Positions 42,140 to 52,574 are shown, counted from the stretch's first letter. The stretch is 64,000 nt of DNA from Hyphomicrobiales bacterium (GCA_900473205.1 UCLB01000035.1:8543-72542), one strand, 5' to 3'. The notes: generated by a model not told the origin, from the letters alone. Program-made: numbers and translations.

Positions 42140-43183
42140 ATGATGGACTTTGAAGATTTCGGTAACCCAATTGCTGGGAAGCCGTTGTCTCAGGCTGATA
42201 AAGCCGCCGCCGTACTGCTGGCGATGGGAAAAGGCGTGGCCGGAAAACTCCTCAAGTTTTTCACACAGGCCGAGTTGCAGACCATCATCAATTCGGCCCA
42301 GACACTTCGGGTTATTCCGCCCGACGAGCTCGCGCAGATCGTGGCGGAATTTGAAGACCTGTTCACTGAAGGCACTGGCCTCATGGACAATGCCAAGGCC
42401 ATCGAAAGCATTCTGGAAGAAGGTCTGACACCGGAAGAGGTCGACGGTCTTCTGGGCCGCCGTGCCGCATTCCAGGCGTTCGAAGCATCCATCTGGGACC
42501 AGCTTCAGGATGCGGACCCGCAGTTCATCGGCAAATTCCTGATGCGCGAGCATCCGCAGACTATCGCCTATATCCTCTCCATGCTGCCGTCTTCCTTCGG
42601 CGCCAAGGTGCTTCTGACCATTCCGGACGAGCAGCGCGCCGACATCATGAACCGTACGGTCAACATGAAGGAAGTCAGCCCTGCTGCTGCACAGATCATC
42701 GAAAAGCGCGTCATAACGCTGATCGCGGAACTCGAAGCAGAGCGCAATGCAGGCGGCTCCGCAAAGGTTGCCGACCTGATGAACGAACTCGACAAGCCGC
42801 AGGTCGATACCCTGCTCAGCTCGCTCGAAACGCTCAGCAAGGAATCTGCAAACAAGGTCAAGCCGAAGATCTTCCTCTTCGAAGATCTCATGTACATGCC
42901 GCAGCGCAGCCGCGTTTCGCTGCTCAACGATGTGTCGGCCGACATTCTCACCATGGCGCTTCGCGGCGCCACGGCAGAGATCAAGGAATGTGTGCTGTCC
43001 AGCATCAGCCCACGTCAGCGCCGCATGATCGAATCCGATCTTGCCGTGCCGACAGCGTCGCTCAACACGCGCGAAGTGGCGATTGCCCGCCGCGCCGTTG
43101 CGCAGGAAGCCATCCGTCTGGCCAATTCGGGCCAGATATTGCTGAAGGAAGCGGCGCCCGCCGATCAGTCAGCCGCTGCCTAA
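42140..43183 (+). CDS. fliG: flagellar motor switch protein FliG
   Basis: 347 residues with three helical ARM-type domains: N-terminal FliF-binding (DKAAAVLLAMGKGVAGKLLK), middle with EHPQTIAYILSML (the FliM-binding EHPQ motif), and C-terminal charged domain that contacts MotA (LFEDLMYMPQRSRVSLLND, ADILTMALRGA). A strong terminator lies between this gene and flhB. Confidence 0.95.
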   Translation: MMDFEDFGNPIAGKPLSQADKAAAVLLAMGKGVAGKLLKFFTQAELQTIINSAQTLRVIPPDELAQIVAEFEDLFTEGTGLMDNAKAIESILEEGLTPEEVDGLLGRRAAFQAFEASIWDQLQDADPQFIGKFLMREHPQTIAYILSMLPSSFGAKVLLTIPDEQRADIMNRTVNMKEVSPAAAQIIEKRVITLIAELEAERNAGGSAKVADLMNELDKPQVDTLLSSLETLSKESANKVKPKIFLFEDLMYMPQRSRVSLLNDVSADILTMALRGATAEIKECVLSSISPRQRRMIESDLAVPTASLNTREVAIARRAVAQEAIRLANSGQILLKEAAPADQSAAA

Positions 43184-43266
43184 AAACCTCACGGGCCTAT
43201 AAAACCTGTGTGGCCAGCCGAGGCGGCTTGCGGGGCGAAGCGCCCCTCTATACCCTATCAATAACG

Positions 43267-43291
43267 GCCCGCCAGTTCCGGCGGGCTTTTT
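43267..43291 (+). terminator. terminator between fliG and flhB
   Basis: GCCCGCC (43267-43273) and GGCGGGC (43280-43286), then TTTTT. Perfect 7-bp GC stem, 6-nt loop. It ends 19 bp before the flhB start, so flhB depends on read-through or a promoter within this short gap. Confidence 0.8.
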
Positions 43292-43309
43292 CCATTGAGG
43301 GGACGTGTC

Positions 43310-44389
43310 TTGTCGGACGAAGACAAAGACAGTAAAACAGAAGAACCAACAGAGAAAAAACTACGCGATGCGGAGGAGAAGGGTAATGTCCCCTCATCGC
43401 ACGAAGCCTCGCTGTTTGCCTCGACGCTCGCCTTCTACGTCTACCTCGTTTTTTTCGCGCCTGATGGAATCAAGAGACTGGGTGAGACGCTCGAGGATAT
43501 TCTCGAACGTCCCGAACAATGGCGGCTGAACACCGCAGCGGACATGGTGTCGCTCGGTCTGCATCTTTCCAAGGAAGTCGGCGTGATGCTTCTGCCCGCC
43601 GCGATCCTGTTTATCGTTTTCGGCCTTGGCCAATCCTTCGCACAGAATCTTCCGCAATTCGTGCTGGACCGGATCACGCCCCAGGCATCCAGAATATCGC
43701 CCGTTGCAGGCTTTACTCGAATCTACAGCGTCGATGGACTGGTCAATTTTGGCAAATCGCTTTTCAAGGTGGTCGTCGTCGCGATCATCATGGTGATGAC
43801 GCTGAAGGCTGACTATTACCGCCTTCTCGATGCCCTGATGACCGACCCGCACGCCATGATGTCGACCGGCTTCGAAGTTTTGAAGAAGATGGTGGTCGTC
43901 GTTCTCTTTTCGACCGGCATTCTGGCTGTGGCCGATTATTTCTGGGCCAATTATCGTTGGCATAGCCAGCAGAAAATGTCCAAGCAGGAAGTAAAGGACG
44001 AATACAAGCAATCGCAGGGTGACCCGGTGGTCAAGGCTCGCCAGCGTTCGATTGCCCGTGACCGCGCCCGCCGCAGAATGATGGACGGTGTGCCGCGCGC
44101 CACCCTGGTCATCACCAACCCGACCCACTATGCCGTTGCGCTGCGCTATGTGAAGGAAGAAAGCGACGCGCCCATCGTGGTCGCCAAGGGTCAGGATTTG
44201 ATTGCTCTGAGAATCAGAGAGATCGCGACCGAAAACGGAATACCGATTTTTGAAGACCCGCCACTCGCCCGCTCCATGTTTGCGCAAGTCTCGGTCGATA
44301 GTGTCATCCCGTCAGTATTTTATAAGGCCGTGGCGGAACTGATTCACAAGGTTTACGCCGCACGCCAAAACAAAAGACGGGTAAACTGA
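43310..44389 (+). CDS. flhB: flagellar export apparatus protein FlhB
   Basis: 359 residues from a TTG at 43310, chosen for its GAGGGGA site 6-7 nt upstream and because the protein then begins [18 protein letters not shown] like other FlhB proteins. Four membrane helices in residues 30-210, then the cytoplasmic domain with the self-cleaving NPTH motif ([12 protein letters not shown]). It switches export from rod/hook to filament substrates. Confidence 0.92.
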   Translation: MSDEDKDSKTEEPTEKKLRDAEEKGNVPSSHEASLFASTLAFYVYLVFFAPDGIKRLGETLEDILERPEQWRLNTAADMVSLGLHLSKEVGVMLLPAAILFIVFGLGQSFAQNLPQFVLDRITPQASRISPVAGFTRIYSVDGLVNFGKSLFKVVVVAIIMVMTLKADYYRLLDALMTDPHAMMSTGFEVLKKMVVVVLFSTGILAVADYFWANYRWHSQQKMSKQEVKDEYKQSQGDPVVKARQRSIARDRARRRMMDGVPRATLVITNPTHYAVALRYVKEESDAPIVVAKGQDLIALRIREIATENGIPIFEDPPLARSMFAQVSVDSVIPSVFYKAVAELIHKVYAARQNKRRVN

Positions 44390-44394
44390 TCAAT

Positions 44395-44844
44395 ATGAAA
44401 AAATGCTCATATTCGGCTGAAAGAGAAGAAATTTTGGCTCGTGCAATCGGCCCTGTGGCTGCCGAGCTCCGCTTGATCGATGCGGGAGACCTGATCTCCC
44501 TTCTGAAGTTCGAATATTATAGCAGCCTGTCGGATCTGGTTGATTCGGCAGCCGAGCTCTACTTCCATCCAGGCACGGTCTATTTTGGAATCGGCGGCGA
44601 TTACAAGCTGGACTGGGACACCTATCCGTCCATCACGCTGGATCTGGAAATCAAGCCGAAAGGCGTGACCATCTATGCGCAGTTGATGCTGGAAAAAGAC
44701 CATGCCGGCGTCAACATCAACTACATCAACTTCCAGAACCCTTCGAACGACCCGAACGAGAATACGGCGTTTCTGGAGGATAGTTTGCGCCACGCCTCGT
44801 TCTATCGCGACCGGGACAAGCCTGCGGCCAGTGCCACGCACTGA
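44395..44844 (+). CDS. conserved hypothetical protein downstream of flhB
   Basis: 149 residues, 5 bp after the flhB stop and so co-transcribed. No signal peptide or membrane helix; a helical N-terminal half and a beta-rich C-terminal half (YPSITLDLEIKPKGVTIYAQ). The flhB neighbourhood suggests a motility-linked role, but I recognise no domain. Confidence 0.7.
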   Translation: MKKCSYSAEREEILARAIGPVAAELRLIDAGDLISLLKFEYYSSLSDLVDSAAELYFHPGTVYFGIGGDYKLDWDTYPSITLDLEIKPKGVTIYAQLMLEKDHAGVNINYINFQNPSNDPNENTAFLEDSLRHASFYRDRDKPAASATH

Positions 44845-44892
44845 TCTGGAGCGCAGCGCGTCCAGGCGTACTCCATCTTGACTTACGACAAC

Positions 44893-44924
44893 GCCACCGA
44901 CGATCTTGATCGATTATCGGTGGC
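44893..44924. terminator. bidirectional hairpin between convergent genes
   Basis: GCCACCGA (44893-44900) and TCGGTGGC (44917-44924) with further pairing in the loop (GATC/GATC). Sits between the flhB-linked gene and the aminotransferase stop. Confidence 0.6.
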
Positions 44925-44936
44925 GATATGTTTCTG

Positions 44937-46109
44937 TCAGATGTTTTTGCCGAGAATATAGCTCGATAGTCTATCGGCTGCGTCTTCGATCTGGACCGGA
45001 TCGCGCAGGAAGCAGGCGCGCAGGAAAAGCTCGCCACCAGACCCGAAGGCTGTGCCGGGTGCAAGTCCGACGCCGACCTTATCGACGATATCGAAAGCGG
45101 CAGCGCGGCTGTCCGTGATCCCATCGATTTTCAGGAAGGCATAAAGGGCGCCATCGGGCTTCAGCGTCTCGACGCGGTTGGTTGCAATCAACGCATCGCA
45201 AAGAATGTCGCGGGATTTGGCGGCACGGGCGAAATTCTGCTTAATGAAATCATCGCCATCGTCAAGCGCAGCAATGGCCCCACGCTGCATGAATTGCGCA
45301 ACGCCTGACGTTGAATACTGGACGAGGTTTTCGATGACCTGACCAATTTCCGGCAGGGCGACCAGCCAGCCCACGCGCCAACCCGTCATGGACCAGTTCT
45401 TCGAAAAGGAATTGGCGAAAATGATGCGGTCACCGTCTTCCATGATGTCGAGGAACGACGGCGCGCGCGCATCAGCATAATGATACAGCGCATAAATCTC
45501 ATCGGCGATGATCCAGAGCCCATGTTTGCGGGCCAGCGCCAGGATGTCACGCAGATTGTCATGCGTTGCGGTCCAGCCTGTGGGGTTGGACGGCGTGTTG
45601 ATGAACAGCGCCTTGGTCTTGGGCGTAATCGCCTGTTCCAGCTTGGCGACGTCGATATCCCATTTGCCGTTTTCGAAATCGATCCCGACAGGCACGGCCT
45701 TGGCGCCCGCAACGCCGATGGCAGCCACGATGTTCGGCCATGTCGGCGTGAGGTAAACCAACTCGTCACCGGGAGAGGTGAGCGCCTGTACGGCAAGCAC
45801 GATGGCCTGCATGCCCGAGCCCGTGACGTAGAAATGGTCAGGAGACAAATTGGCGGAGAAGTGCCGCTGGTAATAGCGGCTCATCGCGTCGCGCAGTTCC
45901 GGAATGCCGCGCTGCCATGTGTAGAACGTCTCGCCGCCGGTTAAAGCATCGGCTGCTGCCTGCGCAATGAATGCCGGCGTCGGCAGATCACCTTCGCCGA
46001 CCCAGAGTGGCAGCAGGTTTTCGCGGGCATGGGCGTATTTCTTGACTTCGACGATACCGCTTTCCGGCGTTGCCAGAGAGCGAGCACTTAGACTTTGCAG
46101 AACCGACAT
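44937..46109 (-). CDS. class I/II pyridoxal-phosphate aminotransferase
   Basis: 390 residues from the ATG at 46109. GSGMQAIVLAVQAL, the NPTG substrate motif in INTPSNPTGW, the Asp-Glu pair in WIIADEIYALY, the PLP lysine in NSFSKNWSMTGWRVGW and the C-terminal Arg in LRACF place it in aminotransferase fold type I. Specificity (aspartate-like or aromatic) cannot be read from motifs. A terminator hairpin lies immediately before the start codon. Confidence 0.88.
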   Translation of the reverse strand: MSVLQSLSARSLATPESGIVEVKKYAHARENLLPLWVGEGDLPTPAFIAQAAADALTGGETFYTWQRGIPELRDAMSRYYQRHFSANLSPDHFYVTGSGMQAIVLAVQALTSPGDELVYLTPTWPNIVAAIGVAGAKAVPVGIDFENGKWDIDVAKLEQAITPKTKALFINTPSNPTGWTATHDNLRDILALARKHGLWIIADEIYALYHYADARAPSFLDIMEDGDRIIFANSFSKNWSMTGWRVGWLVALPEIGQVIENLVQYSTSGVAQFMQRGAIAALDDGDDFIKQNFARAAKSRDILCDALIATNRVETLKPDGALYAFLKIDGITDSRAAAFDIVDKVGVGLAPGTAFGSGGELFLRACFLRDPVQIEDAADRLSSYILGKNI

Positions 46110-46110
46110 G

Positions 46111-46137
46111 AAAAAAGGCACTCCGTTTGAGTGCCTT
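46111..46137 (-). terminator. terminator hairpin abutting the aminotransferase start codon
   Basis: AAGGCACT / AGTGCCTT stem with a T-run on the minus strand that ends one base before the ATG at 46109. It terminates the upstream mscL transcript or attenuates the aminotransferase; the alternative GTG start at 46121 would lie inside the stem. Confidence 0.6.
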
Positions 46138-46202
46138 CTTAGCGCATGAAAAGCCTGCTGTGCATGATTTTCCGTGAAGAGACCACGGATTTTACTGATG
46201 GA

Positions 46203-46646
46203 TCAGACGCGATTGGTATCTGCGTTTTTCAGCAGATCGCGGATTTCCATGAGAAGCCGCACGTCTTCCGGTGGAGGTGCCGGTTCCTTCTTCTCTTCGA
46301 CCTTCTGACGCTCGACCGACGAGCGCAGCGTGTTCACACCCTTGACCATCAGGAAAATGATCCAGGCGAGGATGAGGAAGTTGATGACGACGGTGATGAA
46401 ATTACCATAGGCAAAAACCGCGCCCTGTGCGCGCGCAGCATCCAGCGACGTTGCCGTCACTGTCGAACTGAGCGGCAGGAAGTAGTTGGCAAAATCGAAA
46501 CCACCGAACACGGCGCCGACGAGCGGCATGATCAGATCCTTGACCACCGAATCGACGATCTTGCTGAAGGCCGCGCCGATGATGACACCCACAGCCAGGT
46601 CCATGACATTGCCGCGGGCGATAAACGTTTTAAACTCGTTGAGCAT
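46203..46646 (-). CDS. mscL: large-conductance mechanosensitive channel MscL
   Basis: 147 residues, start at [27 protein letters not shown], the canonical MscL N-terminus and first membrane helix. Second helix [21 protein letters not shown], then a charged C-terminal helix bundle ([16 protein letters not shown]). Opens as a pressure valve under hypo-osmotic shock. The longer frame upstream is not conserved. Confidence 0.95.
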   Translation of the reverse strand: MLNEFKTFIARGNVMDLAVGVIIGAAFSKIVDSVVKDLIMPLVGAVFGGFDFANYFLPLSSTVTATSLDAARAQGAVFAYGNFITVVINFLILAWIIFLMVKGVNTLRSSVERQKVEEKKEPAPPPEDVRLLMEIRDLLKNADTNRV

Positions 46647-46839
46647 TCCAGATGTCCCTCTTTGAAGCCCTCTCTCAGCCGGGGCGCGCTGCCACGGCAA
46701 ACACATAATAACATTCAATTTTCGAATGTGCAGATATACGAAACAAAAAGCTGGTTGGTTCCACCGTCTTAAACTTTATGCCAAGTCCCGGCCAATTCTC
46801 ATTTTCCCGGAACTATCCTATGCTTGGCCATGAGGATGG

Positions 46840-49800
46840 TTGGGAGAGAAAAGCCAAGTGCTTCCTGGGTGGATCATATTCGGATCGGCATTCGCCTATA
46901 TTCTGCTGCTCTTTGCAGTGGCAAGTTATGGTGACCGCAAGAGCCGTCGTAAGACCCCATCCAACCGGGGCAGGCCGATTGTCTATGCACTCAGCCTTGC
47001 CATCTACTGCACCTCCTGGACCTATTTCGGCGGGGTAGGGCTTGCATCCGAACGCGGGCTGGAATTCCTCGGCATCTATACCGGTCCCATTCTGGCTTTC
47101 ACGCTGGGAATGCCGATCCTGCGACGGATCGTGGAACTGGCCAAGGCCGAAAAGCTGACATCGGTCGCCGATTTCATCGCCGCGCGTTACGGCAAGAACC
47201 CGACAGTGGCGACGCTGGTGTCGATCATCGCCCTTGTAGGCGCAATCCCTTATATCGCGCTTCAGCTAAAAGCCGTGTCCAATTCCGTTGCTGCCATGGT
47301 GGACCCGAGCGATTACGGGATCGGCAGTGGCAATCTCTATTTTCTCGATCTGCCTCTGCTAGTGACCGTGGTCATGGCGGGCTTTGCGGTGATTTTCGGA
47401 ACCCGCCATACCGACGCGACTGAGCATCAGGACGGACTGATCCTCGCCATCTCCATGGAATCGGTGGTCAAGCTGGTCGCCATCTGCACGGCGGGGGTCT
47501 ATGTCGTGTTCTTCCTGTTTGATGGGCCATCCCAGCTTTGGCAGCTTGCATCCGAGAACAGTCAGGTCATGCAGGCCATGTCCTACCAGACGCCGATCAG
47601 CCGGTGGATCGTGCTGACACTGCTTTCGGCCTTTGCAATCATCCTGCTACCACGTCAGTTTCATGTGACGGTCGTGGAGAACCGCACGCCGAATGAGCTG
47701 CGTATGGCGGGGCTGCTCTTTCCGCTCTATCTCATCGCCATCAACATCTTCGTGCTGCCGATTGCCATTGCCGGTCTGCTGACGTTGGGTGGCACCGGCG
47801 ATGCCGACCTTTATGTGCTGCAATTGCCGTTGGTCAACCAGATGCCTGTGGTCTCGCTCATCACCTTTATCGGCGGCTTTTCGGCAGCGACGGCCATGGT
47901 CATCGTCGCCTCCGTCGCGCTGTCGATCATGGTGTCCAACGACATTCTGATGCCGATTTTCCTGCGTCAGAAACTGCTTAACCGCTCCTCGCATCGCGAT
48001 GATTTCGCCAAGACGCTGCTCAACATCCGCCGCACGGCGATCTTCGCAGTTCTATTGTTGGGTTATGCCTATTACCGGGCGGCAGACAGTGCATCCGGTC
48101 TCGCATCCATCGGGTTGCTGGCCTTTGCCGCTATTGCGCAAATGGCACCATCGCTTTTGGGTGGGCTGATCTGGCGCCGCGCCAATGCACGCGGCGCCAT
48201 CGCGGGCCTCAGTTCCGGCTTCGTCGTCTGGGGTTATTTGCTGTTCCTGCCAAGCCTTGGCGGGCCGGATAATTCCCATATCGCAGCGACGGTACTGAGT
48301 TTCCTCTTGCCCGGCACAACACTGTTCAGCGGACCGGGAGCCGATCCGCTGGTTAATGCTGTCACGCTCAGCTTGTTGATCAATTGTGCTGCCTTCGTGC
48401 TTGGCTCGCTGTCGCGCAATCCGCGACCGGTGGAACGCATCCAGTCCGGCATTTTCGTCAAGCGCCATTCCAAATCGCAATTCGCGACGCGCGGCTGGAA
48501 AACGCGCGTTAGCGTAGGCGACCTGAAAACGGCCGTGGCACGCTATCTTGGAGAAGAGCGGATGCTGCGTTCGCTGGCGGCCTATGAAAAAACCGCGGGA
48601 CGCAAGCTGGAAGACGACCAGCCGGCGGATATGGCGCTAATCCATTTTTCGGAGCAATTGCTGGGCAGCGCTATCGGCTCGTCGTCGGCGCGGCTGGTTC
48701 TGTCGCTGATTTTGCAGAAGGCGGAGGACACCAGCGCCGATACGGTCTGGCTGCTGGATCAGGCCAGCGAGGCGCTGCAATATAACCAGGACATGCTGCA
48801 AACGGCGCTGGCGCAGATGGATCAGGGCATCGCCGTGTTCGACAGTTCCCAGCAACTGACCATCTGGAACCGACGCTTCCGCACCTTGCTCGATTTGCCG
48901 GAGCAGTTCGGCAGGGTCGGCCTGCCGCTCAACGAGATCGTGGCCATGCTGGAGGAACGGGGCGATATTGATAGCGGCCAGCAACGCCAGACCATCGACC
49001 TGTTTCTGACGATGGACATGCCGTTTTCGCTGGTGCTGGCGGGCGGTGCGCGCATCATCGAAGTGCGCTCCAACGCCATGCCGGACAAGGGCATCGTTGC
49101 GACCTTCACCGATATCACCCAGCGCGTTGCCAGTGACCAGGCGCTGAAACAGGCCAATGAAACGCTGGAACAGCGTGTGGAAGAACGCACCGGCCAGCTG
49201 ACCCGCGTCAACCACGAACTGGCAGAAGCGCGGGCAGCGGCAGATGAGGCCAACATCGGTAAGACGCGGTTCTTTGCCGCCGCAGGCCACGATATTCTCC
49301 AGCCGCTGAATGCCGCGCGGCTCTATTCGTCTGCCCTTGTCGAGCGCATGGGTACGTCAGACAATGGCGCGCTGGTGCAGAACATTGATTCTGCACTGGA
49401 ATCGGTTGAAACTATTCTGGGCGCCGTGCTGGATATTTCCCGCCTCGATACCGGCTCCATGAAACCGCGCATGGCCTCCGTATCGCTCAATGATCTGTTC
49501 AAGCGCATCGAGACGGATTTTGCCCCGATGGCGCGGGAGCGGAACCTTGAACTCATCGTCATGCCGACATCGCTGACCGTGAAGTCAGACATCAATCTGC
49601 TGCGCCGCCTTGTTCAGAACCTCGTTTCCAACGCCATCAAATATACCATTTCCGGCAAGGTCATCGTCGGTGTGCGACGGCGCGGCAAGGAGGCGGTCAT
49701 TCAGGTCACCGATTCCGGCATTGGCATTCCATCTTCCAAGTTCCGCACCATCTTCAAGGAATTCGCGCGGCTGGACGAGGGGGCGAAGACGGCGGCGGGT

Positions 49801-50367
49801 CTGGGTCTGGGCTTGTCCATCGTGGACAGGCTGTCGCGCATTCTGCATCACCCCGTTCACCTGTCATCCGTTCAGGGCAGAGGCACGACATTTCGCGTTC
49901 ATCTGCCACGCGAGGTCGCGCATGGTCGCGCGGCAAAGGCAGTGGAGCGGAGCACGCCGCAGCCGATCACCAATCAAATGCACGGCTTCCGTATTCTCTG
50001 TATCGATAACGAGCCGAAGATATTGGAAGGCATGGCACTGCTGATGTCCGGCTGGGGCTGTGATGTCAGTCAGGCAGCGTCCCTTGCCGCCATCGATCAC
50101 ATGCTGGAAGCGCAAGGCCCCGCGCCGGATATGATCGTTGCCGATTATCATCTTGATGATGGCGAAGGCATTAATGCCGTGTTGCGCATGAGGCACTTTT
50201 ACCAACGAGACATTCCAGCGCTTCTCATCACGGCAGATCGAACGCCGGAGGTTCGTGCGCAGGCGGAAAAGGAAGGCATCGCTGTCCAGCACAAGCCTGT
50301 CCGGCCAGCGGCGCTGAGAGCCTATATCAATCAGGTCTTCAGCGTGACGCGCGCTGCTGCGGAGTAG
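46840..50367 (+). CDS. sodium/solute symporter-type hybrid histidine kinase
   Basis: 1175 residues from a TTG (TGAGGATGG upstream). About 1-520: SSS-family transporter module with roughly 13 membrane helices. About 655-770: PAS domain (MDQGIAVFDSSQQLTIWNRRF). About 800-865: HisKA with phospho-acceptor His near 816 (AAGHDILQPLNAARL). About 910-1025: HATPase with N, G1 and G2 boxes. About 1050-1172: receiver with phospho-acceptor Asp near 1102 (IVADYHLDDGEG). CbrA-like kinases of this build sense nutrient uptake. No partner regulator is adjacent. Confidence 0.88.
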   Translation: MGEKSQVLPGWIIFGSAFAYILLLFAVASYGDRKSRRKTPSNRGRPIVYALSLAIYCTSWTYFGGVGLASERGLEFLGIYTGPILAFTLGMPILRRIVELAKAEKLTSVADFIAARYGKNPTVATLVSIIALVGAIPYIALQLKAVSNSVAAMVDPSDYGIGSGNLYFLDLPLLVTVVMAGFAVIFGTRHTDATEHQDGLILAISMESVVKLVAICTAGVYVVFFLFDGPSQLWQLASENSQVMQAMSYQTPISRWIVLTLLSAFAIILLPRQFHVTVVENRTPNELRMAGLLFPLYLIAINIFVLPIAIAGLLTLGGTGDADLYVLQLPLVNQMPVVSLITFIGGFSAATAMVIVASVALSIMVSNDILMPIFLRQKLLNRSSHRDDFAKTLLNIRRTAIFAVLLLGYAYYRAADSASGLASIGLLAFAAIAQMAPSLLGGLIWRRANARGAIAGLSSGFVVWGYLLFLPSLGGPDNSHIAATVLSFLLPGTTLFSGPGADPLVNAVTLSLLINCAAFVLGSLSRNPRPVERIQSGIFVKRHSKSQFATRGWKTRVSVGDLKTAVARYLGEERMLRSLAAYEKTAGRKLEDDQPADMALIHFSEQLLGSAIGSSSARLVLSLILQKAEDTSADTVWLLDQASEALQYNQDMLQTALAQMDQGIAVFDSSQQLTIWNRRFRTLLDLPEQFGRVGLPLNEIVAMLEERGDIDSGQQRQTIDLFLTMDMPFSLVLAGGARIIEVRSNAMPDKGIVATFTDITQRVASDQALKQANETLEQRVEERTGQLTRVNHELAEARAAADEANIGKTRFFAAAGHDILQPLNAARLYSSALVERMGTSDNGALVQNIDSALESVETILGAVLDISRLDTGSMKPRMASVSLNDLFKRIETDFAPMARERNLELIVMPTSLTVKSDINLLRRLVQNLVSNAIKYTISGKVIVGVRRRGKEAVIQVTDSGIGIPSSKFRTIFKEFARLDEGAKTAAGLGLGLSIVDRLSRILHHPVHLSSVQGRGTTFRVHLPREVAHGRAAKAVERSTPQPITNQMHGFRILCIDNEPKILEGMALLMSGWGCDVSQAASLAAIDHMLEAQGPAPDMIVADYHLDDGEGINAVLRMRHFYQRDIPALLITADRTPEVRAQAEKEGIAVQHKPVRPAALRAYINQVFSVTRAAAE

Positions 50368-50377
50368 GGCTGAACGT

Positions 50378-50412
50378 ATAAGGGCCGCTCGATACGGATC
50401 GAGCGGCCCTTA
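50378..50412. terminator. bidirectional terminator between kinase and receptor genes
   Basis: ATAAGGGCCGCTCGAT and ATCGAGCGGCCCTTAT form a 16-bp perfect stem with a 3-4 nt loop between two convergent genes. Confidence 0.85.
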
Positions 50413-50439
50413 TGTTTGGTTCTGAAGCGGTGGTTGGTC

Positions 50440-52284
50440 TTAAGCAGCGCGGCTGTAACGATCCTGCTGGTGACCTTCCTGGCCAATGCGGAAGCGTTGC
50501 ACCAGACCGAGCAGGGCTTCGACTTCTTCGGACAGCATCTGGGTCGCCGCGCTGGACTCTTCGGCCATAGCGGCGTTCTGCTGGGTCATCTGGTCCATCT
50601 GGTTGACGGAGCCGTTGACTTCCTGAAGCGCGGATGACTGGTCGGCAGTGGCGGTCGCGATGGTCTCGACATGCTTGCTGACGACGACGATCTGCTGGCT
50701 GATGTCGGACAGAACCTGTCCGGCTTCCTGCACCAGAAGCGCACCGGTGCCGACCTCATTGGTGGACTGGTTGATCAGCGTCTTGATTTCGCGAGCGGCA
50801 TCGGCAGAACGCTGGGCAAGTTCGCGAACTTCCTGGGCGACGACGGCAAAGCCCTTGCCCGCTTCACCGGCGCGAGCCGCTTCGATACCGGCGTTGAGCG
50901 CCAGGAGGTTGGTCTGGAAGGCGATGTCGTCGATGACTTCGATGATCTGCTCGATCTTCTTCGACGCATCTTCAATGCGGCCCATGGCGTCGATGGCGTT
51001 CTTGACGACCGAGCCGGAGCTGTCGGCGCTTTTTTGTGTGACGCGAACGGCCTGATTGGCTTCACGGGCGCGTTCAGCCGAAGACTTCACGGTAACGGTG
51101 ATTTCCTCGACGGCAGCAGCCGTTTCTTCCAGCGATGCAGCCTGCGATTCCGTGCGGCGAGACAGGTCGTTGGAGGACTCGCGCATTTCCATGCCGTTGT
51201 GCTGAATGACCAGCGTTCTCTCGCGGATTTGTGCCAGTACGTCCTTGAGGTTGGCCAAGGATGTGTTGAAGTCGGTGCGAAGCTGCTCCAGACGGCCCGA
51301 GAATGGGGAATCGATTGTCTGGGTCAGATCGCCTTGCGAAAGACGGGCAAGGCCGCCAGCAAGCTGGGTGACCGCGAAATCGATCTGGCGATCTGTTTCG
51401 CGCTTTTCGGCATCGTTGCGACCGCGTTCGGCTTCTGCCTCGGCGCGCTCTTCTGCGCTACGGCCTTCGATCAGCAGCTTTTCATGCGCGTTTTCACGGA
51501 AGACTTCCAGTGCGCGGGCAATGTTGCCGAACTCGTTCTTGCGCTGCGTATAGGGGATATCCGTATCCAGCTTGCCTTCCGACAGCGACTTGACCGCATT
51601 GGTCAAAAGACCGAGGGGGCGCAGGGCGCGGTTGATGACGAAATAGCCAAGCAGACCGAAGACCAGCATGACGCCGAAGCCGCACCACAAGACGATATTG
51701 CGCAAACCATCGATATGGCCCTGATAAACCGTCATGGGCACGCCGACGAAGAGAATGCCGACTGCGGTTCCAGATTTGGACAGGACCGGCAGATAAGCGG
51801 TCATGTAGTCCGTGCCGAAGAGCTTGGCTTGACCGAAATAGGCCTCGCCCTTGACCATCTTGGCATAAGCCGGGCTGTCGAGCGCCAGCTTGGTGCCGAC
51901 GGCGCGTTCACCCTTTTCGTTTTTCACGTTGGTGGAGATACGGAGGAAATCCGAGCCCTGTGCCTGAAACACGGTAGCGACGCCACCATTGGCAATGCCG
52001 GTGCGATCAACCAGATCGAAATCGAGCAGCGTACCGATGCTGGGACGGCTAACGGATTTCAATTCGCCGTTTTCAATAGCGACCGTTGCTCCACCAACCT
52101 TCATCTCATAAAGAATAGCCATACTTCTGACCGCGCGCCGCGTATCCAGAAGTGCACTTTCCATGACGTCGTCTTTTAGACGGAAATAGGTCGTGGTACC
52201 CACGGCAAAAATGCCAAGAAAAATAAGCGCGATAGTCAGACAGACCATCTGAACAACGATCGATCTCGAAAAGAAACTTGCCAT
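50440..52284 (-). CDS. methyl-accepting chemotaxis receptor with periplasmic Cache-type domain
   Basis: 614 residues. Membrane helix about 8-30, periplasmic region about 31-185 with Cache-like pattern (SAYAKMV-type segment SPAYAKMVKGEAYFGQAKLFG and TAYLPVLSKSGTAVGILFVGV), second helix about 195-218, HAMP, then the signalling hairpin ([33 protein letters not shown], cited in part). Ligand unknown. It lacks a C-terminal CheR/CheB pentapeptide of the NWETF type. Alone on its strand next to the pha operon. Confidence 0.9.
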   Translation of the reverse strand: MASFFSRSIVVQMVCLTIALIFLGIFAVGTTTYFRLKDDVMESALLDTRRAVRSMAILYEMKVGGATVAIENGELKSVSRPSIGTLLDFDLVDRTGIANGGVATVFQAQGSDFLRISTNVKNEKGERAVGTKLALDSPAYAKMVKGEAYFGQAKLFGTDYMTAYLPVLSKSGTAVGILFVGVPMTVYQGHIDGLRNIVLWCGFGVMLVFGLLGYFVINRALRPLGLLTNAVKSLSEGKLDTDIPYTQRKNEFGNIARALEVFRENAHEKLLIEGRSAEERAEAEAERGRNDAEKRETDRQIDFAVTQLAGGLARLSQGDLTQTIDSPFSGRLEQLRTDFNTSLANLKDVLAQIRERTLVIQHNGMEMRESSNDLSRRTESQAASLEETAAAVEEITVTVKSSAERAREANQAVRVTQKSADSSGSVVKNAIDAMGRIEDASKKIEQIIEVIDDIAFQTNLLALNAGIEAARAGEAGKGFAVVAQEVRELAQRSADAAREIKTLINQSTNEVGTGALLVQEAGQVLSDISQQIVVVSKHVETIATATADQSSALQEVNGSVNQMDQMTQQNAAMAEESSAATQMLSEEVEALLGLVQRFRIGQEGHQQDRYSRAA

Positions 52285-52574
52285 ACATATATCCCCGAGA
52301 ATTACTGAATTTTGCCACAATGAACGAAAAACGTTAAAATTCAGGGAATATTGTGCCGGGGTAACTCCACGATAACATTGGGCTTTTCAGCCTATTTGAC
52401 AGAGGTCAAATATAGGAAATTATTGCAATATTAGAGAAATAATCGCGCATGCGACGTTGTGAAGCTGTTTTACAGCTTGTCATCTTTCATCACTTTTGCT
52501 GTGGTGATGATGATCGTTACACGCAAAGGCAAGACAATTGCTGTTGCTTTGCAATGTCTGCCCTTGCGGTAATC

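Noticed and set aside
50671-52179. 502-codon open frame opposite the chemotaxis receptor gene
   Set aside because: Shadow frame; the receptor on the minus strand has clear domains.
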